DNA of 12,978 bases, from NCBI GenBank assembly GCA_017420625.1, contig JAFOIR010000216.1, forward strand, positions 1 through 12,978, given 5' to 3'. Numbering within the stretch: the stretch's first letter is position 1; every line of letters begins with the position of its first letter. Origin of the DNA: Bacillota bacterium (GTDB lineage Bacteria > Bacillota_A > Clostridia > Lachnospirales > Bianqueaceae). Shown here piece after piece: positions 1 through 5,973 of the stretch. The notes under the pieces are model-generated. The model ran no database searches, was not told where the DNA came from, and worked only from the letters and a program-made list of their open reading frames with translations. The position numbers and the translations under genes are program-made.

Positions 1-2
1 AG

Positions 3-164
3 GCAGTACGCGAGAATGTAGTGGATGCGACCTGCACGGCTGCTGGCAGCTACGACGAAGTCGTATACTGCACCGTTTGCGGTGAGGAACTGAGCCGCGA
101 GGCAAAGGCGATCCCGGCCCTTGGCCACGATCTGGTGCATCACGAAGCCAAGGCGGCGACCTGC
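3..164 (+). pseudogene. Broken 3' fragment of a surface-protein gene (Cys-rich repeat module)
   Basis: A reading frame enters from the left edge (frame starting at base 3) and encodes 54 recognisable residues with a CTVCGEEL segment, an IPALGHDL segment and a final KAATC. This resembles the repeated Cys/GHD modules found in large clostridial secreted or surface proteins, often with Ig-like domains. From about base 160 the frame runs into the antisense of a GNAT gene, so all later residues up to the stop at 563 are an artefact. The gene is therefore truncated at its 3' side by a rearrangement. The family assignment rests on motif style only. Confidence 0.45.
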
Positions 165-560
165 CTCCGTCGCTTCCAGGGAAACAGAGATGATTCCTTT
201 TTTCCGGGCATCCCGGATCAGCAGATCCAGGGTATGAAAAGCGATCCCCTTCCTTCTGTATTCAGGCCGGGTATACATGTTCATAATATACCCTTTTTTA
301 CCGGTCGGATTGTGATATGTCGGCATGACCCGGTAATAGCTGATGCCGCCTGCGCCAACAAACTGGCCATGGTCAGAAACCAGGTAAGCAGTATGTGTTT
401 CATCAGCAAGCGCTTTCTCATAATACTCATGGGACTGCTTTTCAACTTCACTCATGTCCGTGGTGTCTGTCAGTCCGTTGGCTGCACGCAATACTTCAAT
501 CCGCGTCCTAACCAGCAGGTCAATATCCTCCGGCGTCGCTTTTCTGAATTCAATATTCTT
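165..560 (-). pseudogene. Truncated GNAT-family N-acetyltransferase remnant
   Basis: The minus strand encodes about 132 residues in one open frame. It starts NIEFRKATPEDIDLL, then LVSDHGQFVGAGGISYYRV, then the acetyl-CoA-binding region MYTRPEYRRKGIAFHTLDLL (R/Q-x-x-G-x-A loop), then ISVSLEATEAGR. This is the GNAT fold in normal order, transferring acetyl from acetyl-CoA to an unknown amine. Two lesions are visible. The upstream in-frame codons are TAG, CAT, TTA, AAG with no ATG/GTG/TTG where the start should be. The C-terminal strand (usually GRPLYEKYGF and beyond) is missing because the frame runs into the surface-protein fragment near base 165. It is probably non-functional; an ATT start cannot be excluded but would not repair the C-terminus. 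Confidence 0.65.
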
Positions 561-564
561 TAAA

Positions 565-908
565 TGCTATTTCACACTGATACCTCATCGTCCGAAAATA
601 ATAAGTTGGAAACTTGCCGTTGGGAAGATTATCTCCCGGGTTGCCTTATCAAGCCTTGTATACCGGCGTTCCGCATCTGTCTCCGTTCTGCATTATTCTG
701 ACATGCATAACAGTACTATATCATTTTTATGTATGCAGATAAATGGATATCATTGAAATATCTTTTTGCATGGGATCTGTGCAAAGATGCAGGAGGTGAT
801 TTTTTTGAATACATTTGCAGAAACAGAACAATTGTTGCGAACAGCAATGGATGCGCAAAAGTGACGCAACAACAGCACAACTGTGCGTGCCGAAAGAACA
901 TCAAAAAA
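565..908. other. Intergenic stretch without a recognisable gene
   Basis: Nothing in either strand between the GNAT remnant and the rubrerythrin terminator resembles a known protein. The only suggestive item is a strong ribosome binding site (AGGAGGTGAT, 791-800) followed by a TTG at 805 that opens a 19-codon frame (NTFAETEQLLRTAMDAQK) ending at 864. This could be the decapitated start of a lost gene or a leader peptide. Confidence 0.4.
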
Positions 909-933
909 GGATTCCCTCATTGCGAGAGAATCC
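903..933 (-). terminator. Rho-independent terminator of rubrerythrin copy 1
   Basis: A stem at 909-918 pairs with 924-933 (ten pairs, one mismatch) around a five-base loop. On the minus strand it is followed by six T (A-run at 903-908). It lies about 20 bases after the stop codon of the outermost rubrerythrin 3' fragment and probably is the host's original terminator. Confidence 0.8.
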
Positions 934-953
934 CCCTGAATCCCTTGAAATTA

Positions 954-1001
954 TTACTTTTCGAAATACCGCTCCAGCAGGCCCTTGAAGGATTTACCCT
1001 G
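954..1001 (-). pseudogene. Displaced 3' end of rubrerythrin, copy 1 (old attachment site)
   Basis: On the minus strand the last codons read [15 protein letters not shown] then TAA. This matches the C-terminus of the rubrerythrin at the right edge of the window ([14 protein letters not shown]) and the copy at 1319-1392. Upstream of the GGTAAA codons (about 998) similarity stops and the sequence runs into the stop of the helix-hairpin-helix gene. The residue differences (S for A, EK ending) show a rubrerythrin allele different from the other two copies. It reads as the chromosomal 3' end displaced by an earlier insertion; the T-tailed hairpin behind it supports this. Confidence 0.75.
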
Positions 1002-1014
1002 ACAGGCTGTGACA

Positions 1015-1254
1015 TCAGGATTCCCCGCCGACTGGCTGCGATGTATACTGTGCCTGTGCATCGAGAATGCCGTCCGCAATCACCGGACCGATTCCCCGGA
1101 TGAGCAGGAGGTCTTCTCTTGACAGGGCACGCAGCTGCGCAAGCGTATTTATCCCTGCCTTCAGCAGACAGCGCTTTGAATGGGGACAGGTGATTACCTG
1201 ATCCAGCTCAGAGAGCGGAAGATCCGCACACTTTTTCCGCCCGGCTCCTTTCAT
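1015..1254 (-). CDS. Small helix-hairpin-helix protein resembling the RNA polymerase alpha C-terminal domain
   Basis: The product has 79 residues. I chose the ATG at 1254 because it follows a strong ribosome binding site (TAGGAGGCAGCTC); a longer upstream extension of the frame only reads the rubrerythrin fragment out of frame. Residues 12-67 follow the alpha-CTD/HhH pattern: LPLSELDQV, then LLKAGINTLAQLRALS, then EDLLLIRGIG and a closing helix. Such domains bind DNA non-specifically through the GIG hairpin. Known stand-alone relatives are mostly unstudied, so a role in DNA binding is inference. It lies between two rubrerythrin 3' fragments, directly downstream of a terminator (1289-1306), with little room for its own promoter. 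Its stop codon is about 14 bases from rubrerythrin copy 1. It may be the surviving gene of an earlier insertion. Confidence 0.72.
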   Translation of the reverse strand: MKGAGRKKCADLPLSELDQVITCPHSKRCLLKAGINTLAQLRALSREDLLLIRGIGPVIADGILDAQAQYTSQPVGGES

Positions 1255-1284
1255 GAGCTGCCTCCTATCATGTCTGCACAGACC

Positions 1285-1306
1285 AAAAAGGGCGGAATTC
1301 CGCCCT
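1285..1306 (-). terminator. Rho-independent terminator of rubrerythrin copy 2
   Basis: A perfect 18-base palindrome (AGGGCGGAATTCCGCCCT, 1289-1306) is followed on the minus strand by a T-run (A-run 1285-1289). It lies 13 bases after the stop codon of copy 2. Its sequence is unrelated to the terminators behind copies 1 and 3. Confidence 0.8.
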
Positions 1307-1318
1307 CTCTGTTGATGA

Positions 1319-1392
1319 TTACTTCCCGAAGTACCGATCCAGCAGGCCTTTGAAGGCTTTGCCGTGCCGGGCTTCGTCGCGGGCCATTTCAT
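1319..1392 (-). repeat. Left attachment site (attL): displaced rubrerythrin 3' end, copy 2
   Basis: On the minus strand this reads [23 protein letters not shown] and TAA, the rubrerythrin C-terminus. Against 12880-12950 it holds 15 identical bases (GAAGGCTTTGCCGTG) and 21 identical bases ending at 1392, with a few scattered differences. The frame continues at 1393 into sequence unrelated to rubrerythrin, so the fragment is headless. It is the displaced 3' end left when the element entered. The crossover must lie within one of the identical blocks; which one cannot be decided from one copy of the locus. Confidence 0.82.
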
Positions 1393-1393
1393 C

Positions 1394-1410
1394 GCAGGGC
1401 TCCGCCCTGC
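1394..1410. repeat. Seven-base-arm hairpin at the left junction
   Basis: GCAGGGC (1394-1400) and GCCCTGC (1404-1410) form a perfect hairpin with a three-base loop. It begins one base after rubrerythrin homology ends, as expected for element DNA abutting attL. There is no T-run, so it is not an obvious terminator. Confidence 0.5.
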
Positions 1411-1488
1411 GGCTGGTGAAGGTAACAAAATAATTCTGCATTGGAATTACCGCCTTTCAGTGGTAGTCAGTATGCCAGAACGATTGAT

Positions 1489-1530
1489 TTCATTGACATT
1501 TTACAGTGAAATACTCTGATTGTCAATGAA
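1489..1530. repeat. Ten-base inverted repeat upstream of the integrase
   Basis: TTCATTGACA (1489-1498) is repeated inverted as TGTCAATGAA (1521-1530), 22 bases apart. It lies between attL and the integrase, where integrase, excisionase or repressor sites are usual. It includes a TTGACA that could be a -35 box, but I see no good -10 at 16-18 bases. Confidence 0.5.
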
Positions 1531-1588
1531 TCTGGAAGGATGCAAAAGGGAATCAACTTTGATACATCTTTTTATCATCTTCAACACA

Positions 1589-1648
1589 ACTGTTGGGCAT
1601 CTCAAATACATTTTCCAAACATGTTGACCCACCTTTTAGCCCAACAGT
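1589..1648 (+). promoter_or_regulatory. Leader inverted repeat before the integrase, possible arm-type sites
   Basis: ACTGTTGGGC (1589-1598) and GCCCAACAGT (1639-1648) are a perfect ten-base inverted repeat with a 40-base loop. The second arm ends 13 bases before the integrase ATG, next to its ribosome binding site, so a transcript starting upstream could fold and hide it. The core CCCAACA also occurs as direct repeats near the right end (12709-12793), so the arms may instead be integrase binding sites. Confidence 0.5.
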
Positions 1649-1661
1649 AGAAGGTGAAACC

Positions 1662-2876
1662 ATGGCTACAAAGAACACTGGGAGTGTTTTTCAAAAGGAT
1701 AATGGGTACTGGGGTTATCGTTTTGTTGTCAAGATTGATGGCAAGAGGATTGAGCGCAAATGCAGTTTTGATGAACATGGAAATAAGTTCCGAACAAAGA
1801 AAGAAGCGGCTGCGGCAAGAGCAGCGGCGATTGTGAATCTGCGGATCGAAAAGACTGAGAGACCAAAGATTGTTCGCCGCAAGGTCAAGGAAGTGTTTGA
1901 TGAGTTTTGCGCGGAGGGCCGCAAAGATCGTGCTTACATGACAATTCGCAAACAGGACAGCATCTGGGAAAACCACCTGCGGGATCGGTTCGGAGATCGC
2001 TACGTTGATGAGATCAGTTGCGCGGAGGTTGTGGACTATCTTTCAGAACTGTACTACGTGGACAATTTGGCATTTCGCTACGTGGAATCGTTCCTGAAAA
2101 TGTTTTACCTGATCTTCGGGCAGGCGTATTCCCGTAATTATCTGGATGTGGACACCTACAACAAGCTGTGCGTCAACAAAAACACAAAAATCCACATGCC
2201 GAAACTGAAAACTGAAGACGACACGGACATTGTTGCTTTCAGCAAAGAAGAATTGGAACGGCTGGACGAGTATTTCAAGGGAACGAATGCTGAAACGGCT
2301 TACCTGCTGGGCCGTTACTGCGGGCTTCGGATCAACGAAGCCTTTGGCCTGAAATGGGATCACGTGGATTTGGACGAAGGGACAATCACCATTGATCGGC
2401 AGATGCAGTATCAGGACAGCCTGATCAAACTGGTTGGCCCGAAGACAATCAATTCCAAGAGAACGATCATCCTGTGCGATGTGCTGAAAGAGCATCTTCG
2501 GCAGAAGAAAAAACAGCGGGACGAAGACGAGAAAACCTACAAGGCAGTCCGTGTGCAGAAGCGCCGCCTGATCGATGATGTTGATGGAAAGAAGATTTAT
2601 TCCACAGAACTTGTAAACTGCCTGCCGAACGGTACGATTCAGACGGTCAATTCGTTCAAGTATCCATCAAGAGAGATCAAATCAAAACTGGGGATCAACT
2701 TCAAGTATCATTTCCTCCGCCACACTTTCGGAACCATGATGGCGGAAATGAATACACCAACTCATTTGCTGTGCAATCAGATGGGGCATGGCAACATTCA
2801 TGTCACGCAGCGATACTACATCGCGATTTCAAAGAGTGGGATAGACATCCTCCGCCACAATCTGAACAGTCTGTAA
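1662..2876 (+). CDS. int: Tyrosine recombinase/integrase of the island
   Basis: The 404-residue protein catalyses site-specific integration and excision by the phage-integrase mechanism. Order of domains: an N-terminal arm-binding region (residues 7-60, GSVFQKDNGYWGYRF...), a SAM-like core-binding domain (about 74-165), and the catalytic domain (about 190-404). Catalytic residues visible are R223 in GLRINEAFGL, K261, H350 and R353 in HFLRH, H376 in MGHGNIH and the nucleophile Y386 in TQRYYI, so the active site is complete. I chose ATG 1662 because it follows GAAGGTG at a good distance; an upstream in-frame TTG at 1593 has no support and would lie in an inverted repeat. It sits 270 bases from attL and reads inward, the normal arrangement. 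A hairpin at 2885-2907 separates it from the convergent WYL gene. Confidence 0.93.
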   Translation: MATKNTGSVFQKDNGYWGYRFVVKIDGKRIERKCSFDEHGNKFRTKKEAAAARAAAIVNLRIEKTERPKIVRRKVKEVFDEFCAEGRKDRAYMTIRKQDSIWENHLRDRFGDRYVDEISCAEVVDYLSELYYVDNLAFRYVESFLKMFYLIFGQAYSRNYLDVDTYNKLCVNKNTKIHMPKLKTEDDTDIVAFSKEELERLDEYFKGTNAETAYLLGRYCGLRINEAFGLKWDHVDLDEGTITIDRQMQYQDSLIKLVGPKTINSKRTIILCDVLKEHLRQKKKQRDEDEKTYKAVRVQKRRLIDDVDGKKIYSTELVNCLPNGTIQTVNSFKYPSREIKSKLGINFKYHFLRHTFGTMMAEMNTPTHLLCNQMGHGNIHVTQRYYIAISKSGIDILRHNLNSL

Positions 2877-2884
2877 TGAAGAAT

Positions 2885-2910
2885 CGCAGGCGGATCAACC
2901 GTCTGCGTAT
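2885..2910 (+). terminator. Hairpin terminator candidate between integrase and WYL gene
   Basis: CGCAGGCGG (2885-2893) pairs with CCGTCTGCG (2899-2907), one G-U pair, loop ATCAA, followed on the plus strand by TATTCTTTAT. It lies 9 bases after the integrase stop and overlaps the stop codon of the convergent WYL gene. The T-tract is poor, so termination is plausible rather than certain. Confidence 0.5.
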
Positions 2911-4025
2911 TCTTTATACATTTCACTGATCTTCTCGATGTACGCTGTGAATTGCTCTACAACGTGATTCGGAGAAAGAATCGCTGCCCTCCGCCCGAAG
3001 CCCAAGATCCAGCCAAAGAACTGATCACTGATTTTGACATCTGTGGTCACTGTAAAATACTGATCACCTTTCTGAAAATACTGAACATCTCGACTGGTGC
3101 CAAACCGATCAATCACGGTATCCAACAGGGGCATGATAAACTGCAACGTTACATGCTCCTGTTTTCCTTCATACATCGAAAAGGTTCGTTGTGCGTATGT
3201 TCGAATGTCGATTGAACGAAATACTTCTTCGCCGTCACGCGGCTCTTTGGTTGGACTGACGTTTTTCATGCGGTCAACGCGATAAGTCCGCATTTTCTGG
3301 CTCTTGTCATCAAAAGCAAGAAGATAGTAATTTCCATCATTGATCAGCAGTCTGTAAGGGCTGACTTTGTAGGTTTCGCCCTGCCGCCTTTCAACCTGAT
3401 TGCTCAGATCATGGATCGAATACTTCAGATATTTGAAAGTCACCTTTTCTGGAACATGCTTGACCCCGCCGATGCTTTTGCTCATGGCATCGTTCAAAGT
3501 AGAAATGTAATTCAGGACATTTTTATTGTTGGTTTTTACACGATCAGTCAGGAAAGCATCATGCTGGATTTTTTCTGCCTCATGATCGCTGACAAAGCTG
3601 CTCACAACGTTGACAAGCCGCTGGGCTTGACTTTCAGCGATGAATTTTGCGGAGTAAACACATTCTGCCAATAGTCGAATATCATTCAGATCGTACTTGC
3701 GGCGATACGGATCAATGTAGAATCCTTTTTTTGAACTGTCGTATTTGACCAATTTCAATTCGTCAGAATCGTCTTCACTCAGCATTTCATCTGCTTCATC
3801 CAAAGTGCAGTCTTCATCCAGAGCCAAGGCGATTCTGTTGATTTCCTCAATGTCTTTGTAAATTGACCGACGGTCAGCATACATTCCGCAGCACTCAAGT
3901 AGGAATCCCTTGATTTCTGTTGCAGAGACGAAATGGTTTTCATCAGAATTTTTCAAAAGGTATTGTAGAACAGCGTATGGCTTGAGTTTCTGGTTTGGTT
4001 TTTTCCCGCGCTGTGATTTCTTCAA
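2895..4025 (-). CDS. WYL-domain transcriptional regulator
   Basis: The 376-residue protein has the layout of WYL regulators. An N-terminal winged-helix region (about 12-70) includes ATEIKGFLLECCGMYADRRSIYKDIEEI. The WYL domain is at about 192-262 (YKVSPYRLLINDGNYYLLAF, then TYRVDRMKNV), with YYL in place of the WYL signature. A C-terminal WCX-like domain (about 290-370) includes FFGWILGFGRRAAILSPNHV. WYL domains bind small ligands or nucleic acid and control stress, phage-defence and mobile-element genes. The start is a TTG at 4025 behind GGAG at nine bases. A sigma-A promoter lies at 4059-4087. It is convergent with the integrase and divergent from the small-gene cluster at 4273, across a large palindrome; control of that cluster or of the element is inference. 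Confidence 0.88.
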   Translation of the reverse strand: MKKSQRGKKPNQKLKPYAVLQYLLKNSDENHFVSATEIKGFLLECCGMYADRRSIYKDIEEINRIALALDEDCTLDEADEMLSEDDSDELKLVKYDSSKKGFYIDPYRRKYDLNDIRLLAECVYSAKFIAESQAQRLVNVVSSFVSDHEAEKIQHDAFLTDRVKTNNKNVLNYISTLNDAMSKSIGGVKHVPEKVTFKYLKYSIHDLSNQVERRQGETYKVSPYRLLINDGNYYLLAFDDKSQKMRTYRVDRMKNVSPTKEPRDGEEVFRSIDIRTYAQRTFSMYEGKQEHVTLQFIMPLLDTVIDRFGTSRDVQYFQKGDQYFTVTTDVKISDQFFGWILGFGRRAAILSPNHVVEQFTAYIEKISEMYKEYADG

Positions 4026-4058
4026 CGAACATCACTCCGATCTGCATGCTCTTGATAC

Positions 4059-4087
4059 ATTATAAAATCTGGCAAATCAGAACGCAA
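4059..4087 (-). promoter_or_regulatory. Sigma-A promoter of the WYL gene
   Basis: On the minus strand a perfect -10 TATAAT (4059-4064) sits 17 bases after a -35 TTGCGT (4082-4087). Transcription would start about 27 bases before the TTG start codon. Confidence 0.65.
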
Positions 4088-4130
4088 CCGAAAATCCCGT
4101 CACAGTCGTCATGTGCCGTCTGACTTTGCA

Positions 4131-4188
4131 TTCCTCAAACGTTGATTCTTGTAATAGTCATTTATTGGATTGATCAACGTTTGAGGAA
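4131..4188. repeat. 58-base palindromic repeat, copy A
   Basis: TTCCTCAAACGTTGAT (4131-4146) is inverted perfectly as ATCAACGTTTGAGGAA (4173-4188) around a 26-base AT-rich loop. A second copy with one changed base pair in the arm lies at 10631-10688. The loops are also alike at their left side (TCTTGTAATAGT versus TCCTCTAATTGT), so the two are homologous and have the same orientation. Copy A lies between the divergent WYL and 56-residue genes. It has no T-run in either direction, so it is not a simple terminator. Confidence 0.8.
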
Positions 4189-4272
4189 AACACCTTTGGG
4201 CAAAGCGTGTTACGGAGTGTTTCTGAATCTTCAACAATAGTGAAGAAAAAACACGAGAAGGAGTTGTTTGTT

Positions 4273-4443
4273 TTGACAACGATTCAGTTCAAAATTGATT
4301 ATGACAAGAAAACAGGCGTTGCGCATGATGCGGCGAAATGCGAACTATCTCTTTCTACAATCATGCGGCGCATGGTAGAAATCTACTTGACTGATTACGA
4401 TTTTCGCAGGCGAGTATTACAGTACAATCCTTACAGCGGATAG
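4273..4443 (+). CDS. Small protein of unknown function, possibly ribbon-helix-helix-like
   Basis: The product has 56 residues from the TTG at 4273, chosen because it follows GAAGGAG at nine bases. A GTG at 4207 would add 22 residues but lacks a ribosome binding site. The sequence starts with a short strand (TTIQFKIDYD) and continues into two predicted helices (AHDAAKCELSLSTIMRRMVEIYLTDYDFRRRVL). That order and the LSLSTIMRRMVEIYL helix resemble ribbon-helix-helix DNA-binding proteins, but no strict motif proves it. It is the first gene of a rightward cluster of three small genes, 17 bases ahead of the next, and follows palindromic repeat copy A. Confidence 0.6.
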   Translation: MTTIQFKIDYDKKTGVAHDAAKCELSLSTIMRRMVEIYLTDYDFRRRVLQYNPYSG

Positions 4444-4460
4444 GAAGGAGTGCGTTGATC

Positions 4461-4775
4461 ATGGGACTATCCACAGCAGACATTGCCAGTGATCGTGCGG
4501 CTGTTATTTCTCATGTTATGAGAACGGAAGCGCAATTAGAAAACCAACCAAACCACATGCGGCATGTGGAAAACCAAATCCGATACACAGATGCGCAGTG
4601 CGCAGCAACAGAATTGAGAATCAAAGCATGGGTCGCATCCGAAGTGCCGAAGATCGTTCAACGGGTATTGAAAGACCCGAGGAATCAAGTTGCGATTGAA
4701 ACCAAGGTTGATGAAAAATCATTAGCCGAGGCAAAACGGAAAATCACAGACATGATCAAGTCCATTTTCCACTAA
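4461..4775 (+). CDS. Unknown 104-residue protein, paralogue of the next gene
   Basis: I chose ATG 4461, behind GAAGGAG at 4443-4449; TTG 4455 is a poorer alternative. The N-terminal 60 residues are helical and charged (TEAQLENQPNHMRHVENQIR), likely coiled-coil. The C-terminal part, AWVASEVPKIVQ then KVDEKSLAEAKRKITDMIKSIFH, matches the whole second half of the neighbouring 60-residue protein (WIDSEVPQMM, then DKETLKQVEKKVTEMLKQYFK). The pair therefore shares a W-x-x-SEVP element and an amphipathic C-terminal helix ending in an aromatic. No family is recognised. The gap to the next gene is 19 bases, so they are probably cotranscribed. Confidence 0.65.
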   Translation: MGLSTADIASDRAAVISHVMRTEAQLENQPNHMRHVENQIRYTDAQCAATELRIKAWVASEVPKIVQRVLKDPRNQVAIETKVDEKSLAEAKRKITDMIKSIFH

Positions 4776-4794
4776 TGCGAAGGGAGTATTTCTT

Positions 4795-4977
4795 ATGAAC
4801 GTAACAAAAGAAAGAAAAACCGGTACAAACGAATTGCATAATTGGATTGATTCAGAAGTGCCACAAATGATGGACGATGAAGCTGAAAAACCAAATACTG
4901 AAATTGTGATCGACAAGGAAACGTTGAAACAGGTTGAAAAAAAAGTCACTGAAATGCTCAAACAGTATTTCAAATGA
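4795..4977 (+). CDS. Unknown 60-residue protein, short paralogue of the preceding gene
   Basis: The start ATG follows AAGGGAG at eight to nine bases. The protein is small, charged and probably helical. It shares with the preceding gene product the W-x-x-SEVP motif and the C-terminal helix with the pattern K-x-V/L-x-x-x-x-K-V/I-T-x-M-I/L-K-x-x-F. It lacks the N-terminal coiled-coil-like half, so it looks like a tandem duplication followed by loss or gain of that domain. A strong terminator follows eight bases after the stop and closes the cluster. Function unknown. Confidence 0.62.
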   Translation: MNVTKERKTGTNELHNWIDSEVPQMMDDEAEKPNTEIVIDKETLKQVEKKVTEMLKQYFK

Positions 4978-4984
4978 CATGCGG

Positions 4985-5026
4985 CGGGCTGTTGATGTAA
5001 GAATCAGCAGCCCGTATTTTGTTTTT
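4985..5026 (+). terminator. Rho-independent terminator of the small-gene cluster
   Basis: A 12-pair stem (4985-4996 with 5003-5014, one G-U pair) is followed by TATTTTGTTTTT. Confidence 0.85.
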
Positions 5027-5177
5027 CAAGCCTCCGCCACCGTCTTTCAAAATCGAAGACACTCTTGGAATCTGTGCAGACCTGGGCGGGCGGGGTGTGG
5101 GATGCGCCAGTTTTTCCGCCCGTAATACGCCCCCCCGCCACCACTTCGGAATCAGCTCTCCCGCATGCTTGGGCGGC
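5027..5177. other. GC-rich spacer without a gene
   Basis: This stretch is far richer in G and C than its surroundings, with G-runs at 5084-5095, a C-run at 5129-5136, and CGGGCGG (about 5086) inverted as CCGCCCG (about 5115). No convincing protein is encoded. It may be the tail of the leftward Xre transcript. Confidence 0.4.
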
Positions 5178-5390
5178 TCACGCCTGTTCGTCTGGGATGT
5201 ATTCCATCAGATCGCCGGGCTGACATTCAAGCACAGCGCAGATTTTTTCAAGTGCATCGATGGGCAGGTGCTTCACAGACCCCGTACAAATTGCCGAGAT
5301 GGTCGAAGGACGTACCCCGGTCAAATCAGCCAACTGCTTTTGATTGATCTCTTTCAGGGCAAGTTGTACCCTCACGCGAAATTTGATCAT
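5178..5390 (-). CDS. Xre/Cro-CI family repressor
   Basis: The product has 70 residues, nearly all one helix-turn-helix domain of the five-helix lambda-Cro/CI type. The HTH is at residues 18-38 (QKQLADLTGVRPSTISAIC), and the closing region LPIDALEKICAVLECQPGDLMEY is typical of the short YozG-like group. ATG 5390 follows AAAGG at ten bases; upstream in-frame codons would lie in the promoter. Its promoter (5414-5442) and the promoter of the divergent gene (5494-5522) carry the same operator in the spacer. The family and layout indicate that it represses both itself and the rightward 91-residue/ArdC unit. Confidence 0.88.
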   Translation of the reverse strand: MIKFRVRVQLALKEINQKQLADLTGVRPSTISAICTGSVKHLPIDALEKICAVLECQPGDLMEYIPDEQA

Positions 5391-5413
5391 CGAATCACAC
5401 CCTTTCAGGCGGG

Positions 5414-5442
5414 ATTGTATCACGAATTGAGTTATTTCACAA
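5414..5442 (-). promoter_or_regulatory. Promoter of the Xre gene with operator O1 in the spacer
   Basis: On the minus strand: -35 TTGTGA (5437-5442), 17-base spacer AATAACTCAATTCGTGA, -10 TACAAT (5414-5419). The spacer matches the spacer of the divergent promoter in 15 of 17 bases. Confidence 0.75.
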
Positions 5443-5493
5443 CTGTTTGCGTGAAAAAATTCTAAAAAAATGAAAGAAAATAACGAAAAAGTG

Positions 5494-5522
5494 TTGACAA
5501 ATAACGCAATTCGTTATATAAT
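5494..5522 (+). promoter_or_regulatory. Consensus sigma-A promoter with operator O2 in the spacer
   Basis: TTGACA (5494-5499), a 17-base spacer and TATAAT (5517-5522) match the sigma-A consensus exactly. The spacer and the first -10 base contain the palindrome ATAACGCAATTCGTTAT (5501-5517), with half-site ATAACG. A bound Xre dimer would cover both promoter boxes. The short leader behind it has a GGGG/CCCC hairpin around 5535-5550. Confidence 0.85.
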
Positions 5523-5576
5523 AACAATGTCAAGAGGGGCAGCAAGTCCCCACGAATGAAAGGAAGGTAAAAAACA

Positions 5577-5852
5577 ATGTGTAAGGCGAACGACAGCATC
5601 ATCACCAAGGTTTCCGATCTGATGGAACTCCGTAAAATGATCGAAGACTTGCAGACCGAAGCCGAAGCCCTGACTGATGAAATCAAGGCTTACATGGGCG
5701 AAGAGGAAACCATGATGGCGGGAACTTGGAAAGTCACCTACAAAGCCACGGTTTCCCGCAGGATGGACACCACGGCGCTGAAAAAGGTTCTGGGCGATGC
5801 GCTTGAAGGGTATTACAAGACCGTGGTCACCAGACCCTTCAAGGTTATTTGA
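5577..5852 (+). CDS. Phage-like small protein of unknown function (91 residues)
   Basis: The start ATG follows GAAAGGAAGG. Residues 1-45 form a charged helical, probably coiled-coil region (LMELRKMIEDLQTEAEAL). Residues 46-91 (MAGTWKVTYKATVSRRMDTTALKKVLG..., ending KTVVTRPFKVI) resemble the C-terminal motif of phage-borne small proteins with the pattern S-x-R-x-D-T-x-x-L-K and a final R-x-F. These occur next to phage recombination genes, but their function is not settled. It is the first gene behind the strong repressed promoter at 5494, so it is likely expressed on induction together with ardC downstream. Confidence 0.7.
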   Translation: MCKANDSIITKVSDLMELRKMIEDLQTEAEALTDEIKAYMGEEETMMAGTWKVTYKATVSRRMDTTALKKVLGDALEGYYKTVVTRPFKVI

Positions 5853-5854
5853 AA

Positions 5855-5947
5855 ACCGGGCACCTACCACAGCACCCGGTCAGATGCTCACCACGGAATC
5901 ATGACAAACCACGGGAGCGGGAACATTCTACCACGGTTCCCGCTCCC
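5855..5947 (+). promoter_or_regulatory. Structured leader with two hairpins before ardC
   Basis: ACCGGG (5855-5860) pairs with CCCGGT (5875-5880). A perfect 12-pair stem (5913-5924 with 5936-5947) follows, with an 11-base loop. The motif CCACRG recurs in both loops and between them. There is no T-run, so these may be attenuation, RNA-processing or DNA-binding structures. Confidence 0.5.
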
Positions 5948-5973
5948 CTCACAAGAGGAAGGGAGCAAATCAA

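Noticed and set aside
454..756. 100-residue plus-strand frame
   Set aside because: It overlaps the antisense of the GNAT remnant, with no binding site and low-complexity serine-rich sequence.
805..864. 19-codon frame behind a strong ribosome binding site
   Set aside because: Too short and without similarity to be called as a gene; noted under the intergenic stretch.
1015..1428. 137-residue version of the HhH gene starting at 1428
   Set aside because: The first 58 residues read the rubrerythrin fragment, the terminator and the leader out of frame. The ATG at 1254 has a perfect ribosome binding site.
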